A DNA stretch of 15,000 nucleotides from assembly GCA_009760855.2 (NCBI GenBank), contig WPIO01000034.1:838501-853500 (forward strand). Reading direction: 5' to 3'. The number at the start of each line of letters is the position of its first letter. Within the stretch, counting starts at the first letter, position 1. The stretch is from Cristatella mucedo (lineage: Eukaryota > Bryozoa > Phylactolaemata > Cristatellidae). Under the pieces are notes generated by a model, which saw only the letters and a program-made list of their open reading frames with translations, did not search any database and was not told where the DNA came from. This document shows, one piece after another, positions 1-7,769 of the stretch. Both the position numbers and the translations under genes were made by a program.

Positions 1-213
1 CTGCACGAGCTCAGCGACGCACGACCACTGTGTTAGGGCATACCTGAAGCGTTTGATTTCACATGTTCTTCCAAAGTCTGAACTTACAGTATCAGCAAGA
101 TTTATGGCATCTGTGCCTGCAACAGGCGTCCCTAGTGCACTTTTATTCAATTGACAGTCAAAGCCGAAGAACAGCATACCATTGATTTTCGTAATAAGTT
201 CGATTCTATATAG

Positions 214-723
214 ATGGAACGCCTAAATCTTAGCAAGCTGCAGCTGACCAAACTAATGTCTGGTAAAAGAATTAGAGTGAAATTTGAAGACATCGGGAAC
301 GGAACTGAAATAGCTTCGTATAAAGCTTCTTTGAACCAAATCAAGAAAACTCTAGCTACTAAGACAGGAACAACGCTTCAGCTTTTAAAAAAACTGGTGG
401 CGATCCAGCAGAAGATATTAAGTTGGCCTTTGACACTGCTCAGGAAATAGTTTCAGTAGTTAACACAGCAAGTGATGATGCAGTTCCTAATCTTCGCACC
501 AGCGCTTTCATTAGCCGCTTCGAATAAAATTGCAGGCTTAGTGCCGAAAGTGCTCAGTTCTTTGAAAGCGATTGGGTCTGTCACAAAAGTATTTGGTGGA
601 TTTTTGTTTGGAATTACGGGATTAGTAGAACTTGGTTGGTTCATTAAGGAGATAGTTGCTGATATCGTAAGTAGTAAGTATGGTAACGTAAATTGGAATA
701 CTGGTCCAGAAAAAATTGAGTGA
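214..723 (+). pseudogene. Small basic/hydrophobic protein relic, Polinton-associated candidate
   Basis: Unidentified. The start chosen is ATG 214, which opens with MERLNLSKLQLTKLMSGKR, a Lys/Arg-rich N-terminal half. The frame ends at a stop at 448-450, but the adjacent frame is open from 384 to 527 (beginning FKKTGGDPAEDIK), just past a run of seven A, and the first frame is open again to the TGA at 721-723. The third part is hydrophobic and glycine-rich (for example GGFLFGITGLVELGWF), which would suit a membrane segment or an amphipathic membrane-active helix. The simplest reading is one gene of about 170 codons with two frameshifts. The N-terminal pattern resembles that of the small protein at 2689-2871. 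A small virion or core-like protein of a Polinton or adintovirus is my guess; nothing in the sequence proves it. Confidence 0.42.
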
Positions 724-1200
724 TTGAAAAAAATTATTTTCAGTCTGAAAATTGGGTATTCTATTAACGAGAAATTACTCAAAGCAGAAAGAAGCAAATC
801 AAACTGGTATGATCATGCATCTCACTTCCTAACTTCTACAGTTGGCTGTATACGTCATCAAACGTCCTGCAGCTTTATTTTCCGTAGTCGTGGACATATA
901 GAACCAACTGCATCAAATCGAAATCCAAAATAGTAAAAATAGAGTAGAACAAGCAGTTGTGAATTCACATTTCAAATTTCACTCCGATACGTAAAATATT
1001 ACTTGATTTATTTAACTTACAAGGCACCTACCAAACCTGAAAATGAAGCTGTATAAAAGTCACGAGTATGCACCTCAACAAGCTTCAAGCATTTAGAGCG
1101 ATCTGCCAAGGTTTTTCAAGTTGGAATACAAGTCGCATATGATGCAGAGATCTGTAAATCTTTTATTTGTAGACGTATTGCTTCCGGTTTTCATCTGGTT
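724..1200. other. Intergenic stretch with no supported gene
   Basis: This AT-rich stretch has only short frames. One plus-strand frame stays fairly open from about 960 to 1190 with a single stop near 1057 and codes for a mixed hydrophilic sequence, but I recognise no family in it. It may be further Polinton debris lying upstream of the CR1 3' end. Confidence 0.4.
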
Positions 1201-1204
1201 TAGA

Positions 1205-1810
1205 CGTGTTTGGAATAATGAATATGGCTGCAAGGCTATTCTTCAAGTTCCAGAGGTTCGATCACGTTTCTCCTTTAACAAAAGAGCTTGGATGGATGCC
1301 AGTTGAGCAACGGATACAGAGCAAAGTTCTTATGCTGACCCACAAGGCTAGCCTCAAATTGGCTCCTTCGTACCTAGCTGAACTGCTGCATCAGTTTCAA
1401 CCTGTTCGCGCCCTTTGATCCTGTGTGGACAATAAATTAGCTGCTCCATTCCTCCTCTTAAAGACCGTTGGCGACAGAAGCTTTAGCTTTGCAGGAATTT
1501 GACTGTGGAACTCGCTTCCACAATTCTTACACAACGACAACTCTTCTCCTACTGCCGACTAGGGCTCATCCTTTTCAGCGGTCCTGAGCTGCTACTTCCA
1601 TGCTACTCTCTACCTCAACTGCTCTCCCGGCTGCTACGCTTCACACTTTATTTTCTCTCTTTTATGAGCGAGACGAAATCTGTTGGCTACCGACTGCGTA
1701 CCGAAAGCCGCTTAGGCTGAGAGTGCGCTATACAAAACCATCCTGCGTAACACCCACATGGCCTTTATGACTTTGTAGAGTTACAGACGGAGGTACATTA
1801 CATACATTGC
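1205..1810 (+). mobile_element. CR1/L2-type LINE, 3' end copy 1 (C-terminal ORF2 plus 3'UTR)
   Basis: The frame from 1206 encodes the conserved C-terminal tail found after the reverse transcriptase of CR1/L2/Rex-type LINEs: NMAARLFFKFQRFDHVSPL, then ELGWMPVEQRIQSKVL, then LAPSYLAELLHQFQPVRAL. After stops and frame changes it continues to LWNSLPQF at about 1503-1526. A 3'UTR follows (about 1718-1800) that is closely matched by the other two copies at 3885-3965 and 11968-12045 on the minus strand. It ends in a short ACATT-like repeat at 1794-1808, the kind of tail used by this group instead of poly(A). The element is severely 5'-truncated, lacking the endonuclease and the reverse transcriptase core. 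The ORF has several stops, so it is an old copy. Confidence 0.85.
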
Positions 1811-2016
1811 GAAAAAGATTTTTCTTTCACGTGGAAGTCGTCAGAACTTTCAATCCCAGTTCTAACATACGTGTCTTTCGAAAGGTACCATAAACACGTA
1901 TTTGATTGTCGGCCGAATTGTTTAGGTATTTTTTCGACATTGACCCCTCAATAATCTGTGTAACGATCTATTTTATCATCCCAATTCAAACAATAGTGAA
2001 AATTTAGTTTTTCAAA
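1811..2016. other. AT-rich spacer, nothing recognised
   Basis: This lies between the CR1 tail and the end of the HNH relic. Neither strand has a frame I can support. Confidence 0.4.
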
Positions 2017-2649
2017 TTATAAATGCGATTTAATAGCAGCCATGCCTCATGCTACTGCAGCTACAATAGGATTATCAAATAGGTCAATGGGATATTTTTT
2101 AGAATCAATTTTAATATTAGGTTCTCATTTTTGTGCTTTGTTATTCCAGGAAACGCCTATACAGCCAGAAGAGTAGTCAGATCTTTTTATTTTGTTTCTT
2201 TCGCTTTCCAATCTTGTTGCTTCACGCAGAATTTCACTAAATCTATTATTTATTTCATCATTCTCGATATGGTCCAACTCATGCTTTGGCATTTCTTCTG
2301 TCATTATAAGCCAAGCTATCCTGTGTGCTTTGTATAGTTTTCCGTCAATTGCTGTAACACGGTGACCATGAGAATTAACAGTTCCTGCCTCCTTCTCAAG
2401 CCTTGCTGTTCCTCTGCGGTTTAATTTTTTTCACCAGAAAAGCTTTCCAGTATGTGGCTCATATCGCAGCAAATCTAACGCAAACGCCCTATTACGAAAA
2501 GCAATTGATTTATCCATTTTCACTTGTGGCAATTTCCTTGCAGAATCTCTCGACATCTTCTCTTCGTAAAATGGATATGGTTTTTCCCACTCATCTCGAT
2601 ACAATTTATCAAGTCCTTCCATTTTTCTTTTGTATACATTAGTTTTCAT
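2017..2649 (-). pseudogene. HNH-AP2 homing-endonuclease-like protein, full length but with three in-frame TGA stops
   Basis: A single reading frame of 211 codons runs from ATG 2649 (MKTNVYKRK) to the TAA at 2017-2019 with no frameshift, but TGA occurs at codons 73, 175 and 201. Residues 64-120 form the lead-in typical of phage HNH_3-type nucleases, including GKLYKAHRIAWLIMT. The HNH core follows: ELDHIENDEINNRF has the Asp-His pair at residues 126-127 and the downstream Asn residues, then REATRLESERNK. The C-terminal part (about residues 165-205) looks like an AP2-type DNA-binding domain: SSGCIGVSWNNKAQK, a Lys/Asp-rich strand, then DLFDNPIVAAVA. Such HNH-AP2 proteins nick or cut DNA and are mostly known from phages and as homing endonucleases. 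The gene is divergent from the small protein at 2689, with 39 bp between the starts. A second, shorter copy lies at about 3610-3815. The nuclease is probably inactive because of the stops. Confidence 0.78.
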
Positions 2650-2688
2650 GACTGCTAAATCTAATAAAAAACAAGTTGAGTATAGAGA
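2650..2688. promoter_or_regulatory. Possible divergent promoter between HNH relic and small protein
   Basis: This is a 39-bp AT-rich gap between two head-to-head start codons (2649 on minus, 2689 on plus). It contains AT-rich hexamers but no defined promoter element that I can prove. The arrangement alone suggests shared regulation. Confidence 0.2.
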
Positions 2689-2871
2689 ATGACAGCATAC
2701 CAAGAAGTAAGTTTGTCACTGTCAGATAGCCAATGCTTGATCATTGGGCAGAGCAAAGATCCCGTCTCGCTAAGGTTCACAAAAGATTCTTTGGTCGGCA
2801 GTAATGTCATTCTTGTCACCGAAACACAACTTGCACGAATTGAGTGGCAAAGAAAATTTCACTCTGGATAA
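2689..2871 (+). pseudogene. Small protein relic with MTAYQEVSLSLSDSQ start
   Basis: This is a 60-codon open frame starting at ATG 2689. It reads MTAYQEVSLSLSDSQCL, then KDPVSLRFTKDSLVGSNVI, then VTETQLARIEWQRK. I recognise no named family, but the layout matches the start of the frame at 214: a Leu/Ser-rich opening, then a Lys/Arg-flanked beta-like strand, then a helix rich in Leu/Ile and Lys. The two may be paralogous small Polinton proteins. It may once have continued into the next feature, because the adjacent frame opens shortly after its stop. The confidence is that this was coding, not that the function is known. Confidence 0.45.
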
Positions 2872-2920
2872 TCCTCTGATTCATTGTTAGCTAACTGAAA
2901 GTTAACTGAAAGCTAATCAT

Positions 2921-3511
2921 TCCAGAGGCTCTGGCTTTCTTCATTAGATTGCCGCTAAGATATTTGTTGGGCGGGAACAACATATGCGTCTGCCTGCAGG
3001 AAACCCTGGAGAATTCGTTCAAGATGGTTCCTACAGCAAAACTGGTAAGTTCACATTTGTCGGACCTTTCACCAATTTCAGAGAGAGGATTGACCAAGGC
3101 TAGACAGGCTTTAATGATTTTGTACCTCTGAATCAAGTGGCTCTAGTAAATTCAATAGTGACTTCAAGTAGCTCTGAATCACGATTACATTTATGGTGAA
3201 AATTCAAGTGACCTAGTAGGACGCAAAGAAATTTTTTTTCGGTTTTAGTGTTGGATAAAGTGGCTGCTAGGATTTAATTGGATTCTTGTCAACATGAGTA
3301 TGTAAGGAATGACGTGATAACACTTGCTGCAGATATGGCAGAAAAGGTCAAACTAGGTCTCTGCGTAAATGATACATTTGCAACTGATTTCTTGAAAGAC
3401 ATTTTATCAAATTCTTCCAGACTCACGAAAATCAAGCGTTATGCCAAAAACCTCTTTGCTAAGATGCTTGACATTACTCGCAAGAAAACATACAAAATAT
3501 ACCTTATCTAA
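2921..3511 (+). pseudogene. Possible phospholipase A2-like (parvoviral VP1-type) protein relic
   Basis: One frame carries coherent protein from about 2954 to 3190, with a TAG stop at about 3092-3094: RLPAGNPGEFVQDGSYSKTG, then FTFVGPFTNFRERIDQG. The same frame is open again at 3278-3511 and holds DSCQHEYVRNDVITLAADMA followed by a Lys-rich helix. The Gly-Pro-Phe-Thr segment followed by an Arg/Asp/Gly stretch resembles the calcium-loop region of the PLA2-like domain known from parvovirus VP1 and from proteins in virus-like elements. The Cys-x-His-Glu-Tyr group could be the remains of the helix that carries the catalytic His-Asp pair, here Glu instead of Asp and with changed spacing. Such enzymes breach membranes during entry. 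About 90 bp between the two parts is not clearly coding. The family call is tentative. Confidence 0.33.
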
Positions 3512-3609
3512 TTTTTGCTTTTTGTTTTCTATTTTCATATTACTTTATCCTATTACTCCATCTCGTCGAACATCTAATACTCAGCAAGGTAAAACACTTC
3601 ACGCTCTGT

Positions 3610-3815
3610 TAGAGGGCGTTAGAGCTGCTGTATTGTGAGCCCGATACTGGAGAGGTTCTCTGGTAAAAAAAATTGAACCATGGAGGAAATGCAAGGCTTG
3701 GGAAGGAGGCAGGAACTGTTAATTCTCCTGGTAACCGTTTTAAAAAATTGATGAAAAACTATACAAAGCACACAAGACAGCTTGGAGACTTATAAATCAT
3801 AAGTTGATCAAGTTT
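3610..3815 (+). pseudogene. Second, partial HNH endonuclease copy (inverted relative to the first)
   Basis: The plus strand here matches the minus strand of the first HNH relic (about 2300-2470). Nucleotide similarity starts near GAGGGCGTTAGAGCTGCTG. The translated pieces include CEPDTGEVLW, a stop, KKLN, then ARLGKEAGTVNS and KLYKAHKTAWRLI. The stop TAA at 3664-3666 stands at the codon where the first copy has TGA (2431-2433). Similarity fades where the HNH core should begin (after about 3800), and the AP2 part is missing. A CR1 3' end starts about 45 bp further on and may have removed the rest. This copy cannot encode an active nuclease. Confidence 0.72.
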
Positions 3816-3860
3816 AAGTGTGAGCTTCGTATTTGCTCTCCTTGGTAATACTCTTTCGAA

Positions 3861-3884
3861 ACGTAACGTAATGTAATGTAATGT
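3861..3884 (-). repeat. (CATTA)n-like 3' tail of CR1/L2 copy 2
   Basis: Four to five units of a 5-bp repeat (CGTAA then TGTAA on plus) directly follow the conserved 3'UTR on the element strand. Tails of this kind are typical of CR1/L2-type LINEs and mark the 3' integration end. Confidence 0.7.
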
Positions 3885-4185
3885 ATCTCCATCTGTAACT
3901 CCACAAAGTCATAAAGACCATGTGGGTGTAACACAGGAGAGTTTTTTATAGCACACTCACAGCCTAAGCAGTCTCAGTTGCCGCAGCACATTCCGACCTT
4001 TGAATGACAGATACAACTGAGTATCGTCAGCATAGAAGTGATATCTTATTCCATGTGCCTTAATCACTTTTCCCAGAGATTTTGTATAAATGGAGAAAAG
4101 CAAGGGACCGAGTACAGACCCTTGAGGGACTCTGCAGGTGACCCTTCACGTGTCTGAGACTTGACCCCCACACGGCTTTGCCGGT

Positions 4186-4290
4186 ATTCGATCCTGGATG
4201 TCGGAAAACTTCATGAAATTAAATGATGATAAAACCGAACTGCTGCTCATAGGACACCCTAAGCGTGTTGCTGGTTTAAAATGCTTTGCT
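4186..4290 (+). pseudogene. Inverted fragment of CR1/L2 reverse transcriptase within copy 2
   Basis: The plus strand encodes IRSWMSENFMKLNDDKTELL, then IGHPKR. This is the segment that follows the YADD box in CR1/L2 reverse transcriptases. It lies between two minus-strand pieces of the same protein that would normally be neighbours: the Phe-Lys-Ser-Tyr-Leu-Ser-Asp-Arg segment (about 4290-4330) and the segment leading to GSVLGP (about 4100-4180). It therefore looks like an inverted insert of about 105 bp taken from the downstream part of the same or a related element. The plus-strand frame runs on to a stop at 4339-4341, but past about 4290 the sequence is again minus-strand element. Confidence 0.75.
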
Positions 4291-5818
4291 ATCGATGGAG
4301 ATACGACATGGATTGACCACGATCAGACAAGTATGATTTAAACTACGCTAATGCTTCGTCAGCCAGACTGATCGTTGTTCTCAATCGTTTAAGCAGAACT
4401 TCGTAAGCAATGCTGTCGAAGGCAGCGGACGGATCTAGCAGAGCTAGGGCATGACATTCCTGTCGTCGTTGATACGTAGAATATGATTGCTAACACGGAG
4501 GAGAGCAGTTTCAGTAGAGCGCTGCCTCTTGAACCCTGATTGAAATGTTTCTGACATTCCATTATTTTCAATAAGTTCAACCAACTGCTTAGCAACGGTT
4601 ATTTTCAAGAATCTTTGACGAGAACGGAAGAAGGAAAACTGGGCGATAGTTTGCTATGGCCTCTGTGTTTAATCCAGGTTTTTTTAAGAATAGGTCTAAC
4701 TATTGCCGATTTGAAGGACTTAGGGACGACCCCTCTTCGCAAAGAAGCATTAACAAAATCTTGGTTATGGCAGGGCTATGTTATGGCAGGACTGCTATTG
4801 AAGACCACAAAGATGAAGATATAGGGTCTTCAGGAGACGAGCTCTTTATGCTAGACCATATTAAGGTAGCCAAATCACATGCAGAGACCTCGGAAAACCT
4901 TTTAAGGAGGTTCACAGGTTGTGGAACCGCGATTGCTTTAGTCGGAGGGGGCCTAATAGAGGCACGAATGTGCACAATGTTTTCACTAAAGAAGGCTGAA
5001 CTTTTTTCGGCTGAGCCCTTGATATCTGGAGACCCAGACCTCTCAGTATGGGCCAATAAATGGTTTACTGTCTTATAAATCTGTTTAGGGTCCGACTGGC
5101 AGGAATTCAGCTTTCGGATGAAAAAAGAGCCCTGATTTTTTTTAGCTTTCTAGTGTAAACTTGAAGAAAGTCTTTAAAATTGGCTAGATCTGCCTCTGAC
5201 CCCGATTTCTTGAAACGACGTTCTAGCGTTCGCTTAACCCAGCAAATCTTAAGGAGATTTTTTGTAAATTAAAAAAAATCTTCACGACTTTGAACACGGA
5301 TAGAGCGAACGGGAGCATGCCTGTCAAGAGCACTCCTGATTGTTATATCCATCGCATCAGTGAGGGTATCGAGGCTGCCGGTCGAGTCTGAATGCAGATC
5401 AAGAAGACCTCCATCACACATAGATTTCAAAAACTTGTCCATGTCAATGCTTTCTAAGTTACGTCGTTTGGCAAATTCAACATTGCCCTGTACGTACGAG
5501 GGAGCAGGAACAGTAAACGAGACCTAACAATGATCTGAGAGCGTCAATGGGCACACCACAAGGTCAGTGGGGAAGACATCCTTAATGATCACGAGTCTTT
5601 AGTGATCTAGAATGTGGCCACCGACGTGGGTGCTATGATTAACGTGTTGGGCCAAACCAAATTCTCCAGACAGTCAAGAAATGAGCGGACCTGGCTGTTG
5701 CTAAGGTTGTCAGCGTGAATATTGAAGTCTCCTACAATCTTTATTGTCATCAAGCAATCCAGTAATTCCAAAATAAGTTCCTTCTGAATAGCTCTGCCGG
5801 TCCTGAAATTTTAAGAGC

Positions 5819-6112
5819 CTATTGTTTTTCATAAAAGAACAGTGCTTTTTTTGTTTCAAAATCAAATCGGACGCCAATCGTAGCTCTTTGACTAAAATTA
5901 CAGCCTTCGTATTCTAGCTCAGCTCACGCTTGTCTCGTGATTGATTGAATAATTGGCCGAATTGCGGGAGAAATATACATAAATCCGTTGTAATATGGCT
6001 TTGAATCTTTTGAAACCTATTTAAGGTGGACATGTGCTGGCCTTCTCTGAGGAATGATAACACAATCGCCATTAAGAATGACAGCATTGCACTTGCATTA
6101 AGTTACTTCCAT
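5819..6112 (-). pseudogene. Unidentified 97-codon frame downstream of the protease relic
   Basis: A single frame runs from ATG 6112 to the TAG at 5819-5821, interrupted only by in-frame stops (TAA near 6100, TAG near 6017, TGA near 5928). Visible parts are CNAVILNGDCVIIP, NGFMYISPAIRPIIQS and ATIGVRFDFETKKALFFYEK. I do not recognise the family; the last segment faintly recalls a beta-sandwich strand pair such as in SPRY domains, but that is weak. The start lies 15 bp after the protease stop (6128), so the two could have been transcribed together. The CR1 insertion begins about 15 bp beyond the stop, so the true 3' end may have been cut off and the TAG may be accidental. Confidence 0.45.
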
Positions 6113-6127
6113 TGTGTTTGCATATAG

Positions 6128-6657
6128 CTATTTTTTCTGTTTAAATAATCCTAAGAGCAGTTCCATCGTCGTCCTAAAGTCTGCCAGGCTTATTAGTTTC
6201 CGAAAAATAAAATTAAGCATATTGATCCGTAGTTCGTGTTATTTTAGTCTAGCAGTTTGAATGTTGAGAAACTAGATACGATGCCAAAATATTTAACAAC
6301 TTCTGGCTTTGGAGGTGTACCAAAAGAATCCAAGTAAAGGCAATTTGTGCCTTGTATGTAACAAGCAATCCAATCATAAATTGCGCGCCCTGTCTAACAA
6401 GTTTTGCAAATGAAGCACTGTGTCTCCCGGGGCTTCATTAGTGATAGTTCATCTCTTGTAAGCACACCTCTCAAATTTGGTATCCCAAGCTTCTTAACGT
6501 ATTCCAACAGTTATGTGTATGTTAGTGCTTGTGACTTTTTTTGTAAGCTCGCTAAAGCTCTGTGCAGTTCTTGCATTAGTTCCTCTTTGCTCATTTTTCC
6601 GCAAGAACCAGTAGGGTTAGCCATGAGTTTGCACTCATTTCCCTCAAGGTTTTCCAT
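6128..6657 (-). pseudogene. Adenain-like cysteine protease relic (Polinton maturation protease)
   Basis: The start chosen is ATG 6657, because the frame from there (MENLEGNECKLM) runs into the conserved part. In-frame stops occur after about 48 codons and twice more, and a frameshift lies near 6200 before the end at 6128. Recognisable segments are YVKKLGIPNLRGVLTRDEL, then YDWIACYIQG, then NCLYLDSFGTPPKPEVVKYF (DSFG at 6319-6330) and NYGSICLIL, ending in a C-terminal helix. The family is the adenovirus-type protease that matures capsid proteins in adenoviruses and Polintons. The acidic residue of the triad seems kept in LDSFG. The His expected before Trp-(Ile/Val) is Asp (6367-6378), and the Cys expected before the Gly near 6230 is Tyr. 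If this alignment is right the enzyme has lost two catalytic residues. The length, about 175 codons, is near the family norm. Confidence 0.72.
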
Positions 6658-6867
6658 GAGTTAGAACACCAGCACCTGTTTCATGTCACAGTGGAACAAA
6701 ATTTGATTTCCTATGTTCACAGATCATGCAGATTGCTTTCACCATGCCCTTAAGACCTTTTGGACCTTGGATTTTTCTGTAATCTTCATGAAGATTGTCG
6801 GTGTGCTTTTTATTCTTCAAACAGCAGATATTTTTTTCAATTTATATATGGTATTTCATTAAAAGTT

Positions 6868-7002
6868 CGTGCGTCTGATTTTTGGCAGGATTCAGTAACA
6901 AGCCATAAAGAACCTTTGCCAAACGTGCCAATTCGTGCTTTAGTACTTGGTCCTACTGGATCAGGAAAGTTGCAGTTACTTATGAATTGGATCTCCTATT
7001 AA
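6868..7002 (+). pseudogene. P-loop ATPase fragment, packaging-type (Polinton FtsK/HerA-like)
   Basis: The frame reads VRASDFWQDSVTSHKEPLP, then RALVLGPTGSGKLQLLMNW, and ends in a stop at 7000-7002. GPTGSGKL (6949-6972) is a Walker A motif with Leu where Thr or Ser normally binds magnesium. The hydrophobic strand before it and the helix after it fit a P-loop fold. In Polintons and adintoviruses such a protein is the FtsK/HerA-type genome-packaging ATPase, and the protease and integrase on either side make that the best reading. Only the N-terminal 45 codons are convincing; no Walker B or later motif was found downstream. The upstream part of the same frame, back to 6760, does not look like this family, so I do not set a start. 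Confidence 0.55.
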
Positions 7003-7769
7003 ATGCTAAATTACGATGCTTGTGCAGTAATTGCTTCTAGTCTTGATTAAAGTTTGTACGCAGGTCTAATGTAATTTCTAATGACAGACAAAGCACCAAA
7101 GGGCACTTATGTTTGGGTTGACGGAATCGAGTTCGTCATGATGACTTTTGTGTCACTTATGGCGGGATGACACGACACGTTGTGTTACATGGCATCATGC
7201 AACAAAAATACTGAATATGAAAAATAATTCAATATTTAATGTTGCTAATTCTGTCAATCCTAGTGATGGGATTACCAAAAGCAATGTTGATAACACAGCA
7301 AAAGAAAATAATAGAAGCGATACAAGTTTCGTTTAATCCAAGGTCTATGAACTCGATTATAGAGACTAATAAAAGTGCTCATCCACTAATAATGCTTGGG
7401 GTGATGTTTTTTTTTGGAGTTTTAATTGTGTTTATCTGCGTCCCAGTTCCGGTAATACTGTAGTTTCGGGAGAAGGGCTCACAATAAATACTGTAAGCAC
7501 AGGAACAGATTTTTAAGAGTACGCATTTTTTTCACTGGGAGACATACTGACTATTACTTTGTCGATAATATAGGTAATTTAAAAGTCAATCTCTTGGTCA
7601 ACTATTTATTCACTTACAGAGAAAGATGAAAGAGCAGTACTACTGGTTCCTTTAGCTTTGTTGCTTGCCTTAAATTAGTGGAAATCGTTTTGCAATGGGT
7701 GTTATTGTTTCCTGCTCGGTACACTGGTGATGGTGGTAGATTTCAGAGAACTTTTTACAATGCTTTTTT
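7003..7769. other. AT-rich stretch, probable decayed Polinton DNA, no gene supported
   Basis: Several short frames occur. One plus-strand frame at 7217-7336 is Asn/Ser-rich, and one at 7239-7463 ends in a hydrophobic stretch (about 7388-7460). Neither shows a family motif or a consistent longer frame. This may include the lost remainder of the ATPase gene. Confidence 0.4.

Larger units (their letters stand above)
3861..5805 (-). mobile_element. CR1/L2-type LINE copy 2: 5'-truncated, internally rearranged
   Basis: Read on the minus strand from 5805, the element enters inside the AP-endonuclease domain (KIVGDFNIHAD, with GDFN at 5721-5732). It passes the usual linker (RSALDRHAPVRSI near 5290-5330) and reaches the reverse transcriptase. 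There it shows VPKSFKSAIVRPILKK, SKILE, STETALLRVSN, AAFD at 4415-4426, the Phe-Lys-Ser-Tyr-Leu segment near 4310, GSVLGPLLF near 4100-4125 and the catalytic FYADDTQLY (YADD at 4023-4034). Several stops and frameshifts are present. The C-terminal ORF region seen in copy 1 is absent: the frame just after YADD joins directly to the 3'UTR near 3975. A short piece around 4186-4290 is inverted. The 3' tail is a TAATG/TAACG repeat at 3861-3884 (CATTA on the element strand). Confidence 0.9.

Noticed and set aside
453-797. Minus-strand frame of 114 codons
   Set aside because: It is antisense to the hydrophobic part of the 214-723 relic, and its composition shows no motif.
2891-3136. Minus-strand frame of 81 codons
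   Set aside because: It overlaps the more protein-like plus-strand frame with the GPFT segment and shows no motif.
4415-4426. Twin-priming as the explanation of the inversion in CR1 copy 2
   Set aside because: Twin-priming inverts the 5' end of an insertion. Here the inverted piece is internal, with normal-orientation sequence on both sides.
4615-5078. Plus-strand frames of 69 and 140 codons
   Set aside because: They are antisense to the CR1/L2 ORF, whose minus-strand frames match known reverse transcriptase segments.
7081-7170. Short frame with YVWVDGIEF, which faintly recalls a glutamine synthetase N-terminal strand
   Set aside because: The match is too short, and no other segment of that enzyme is present nearby.
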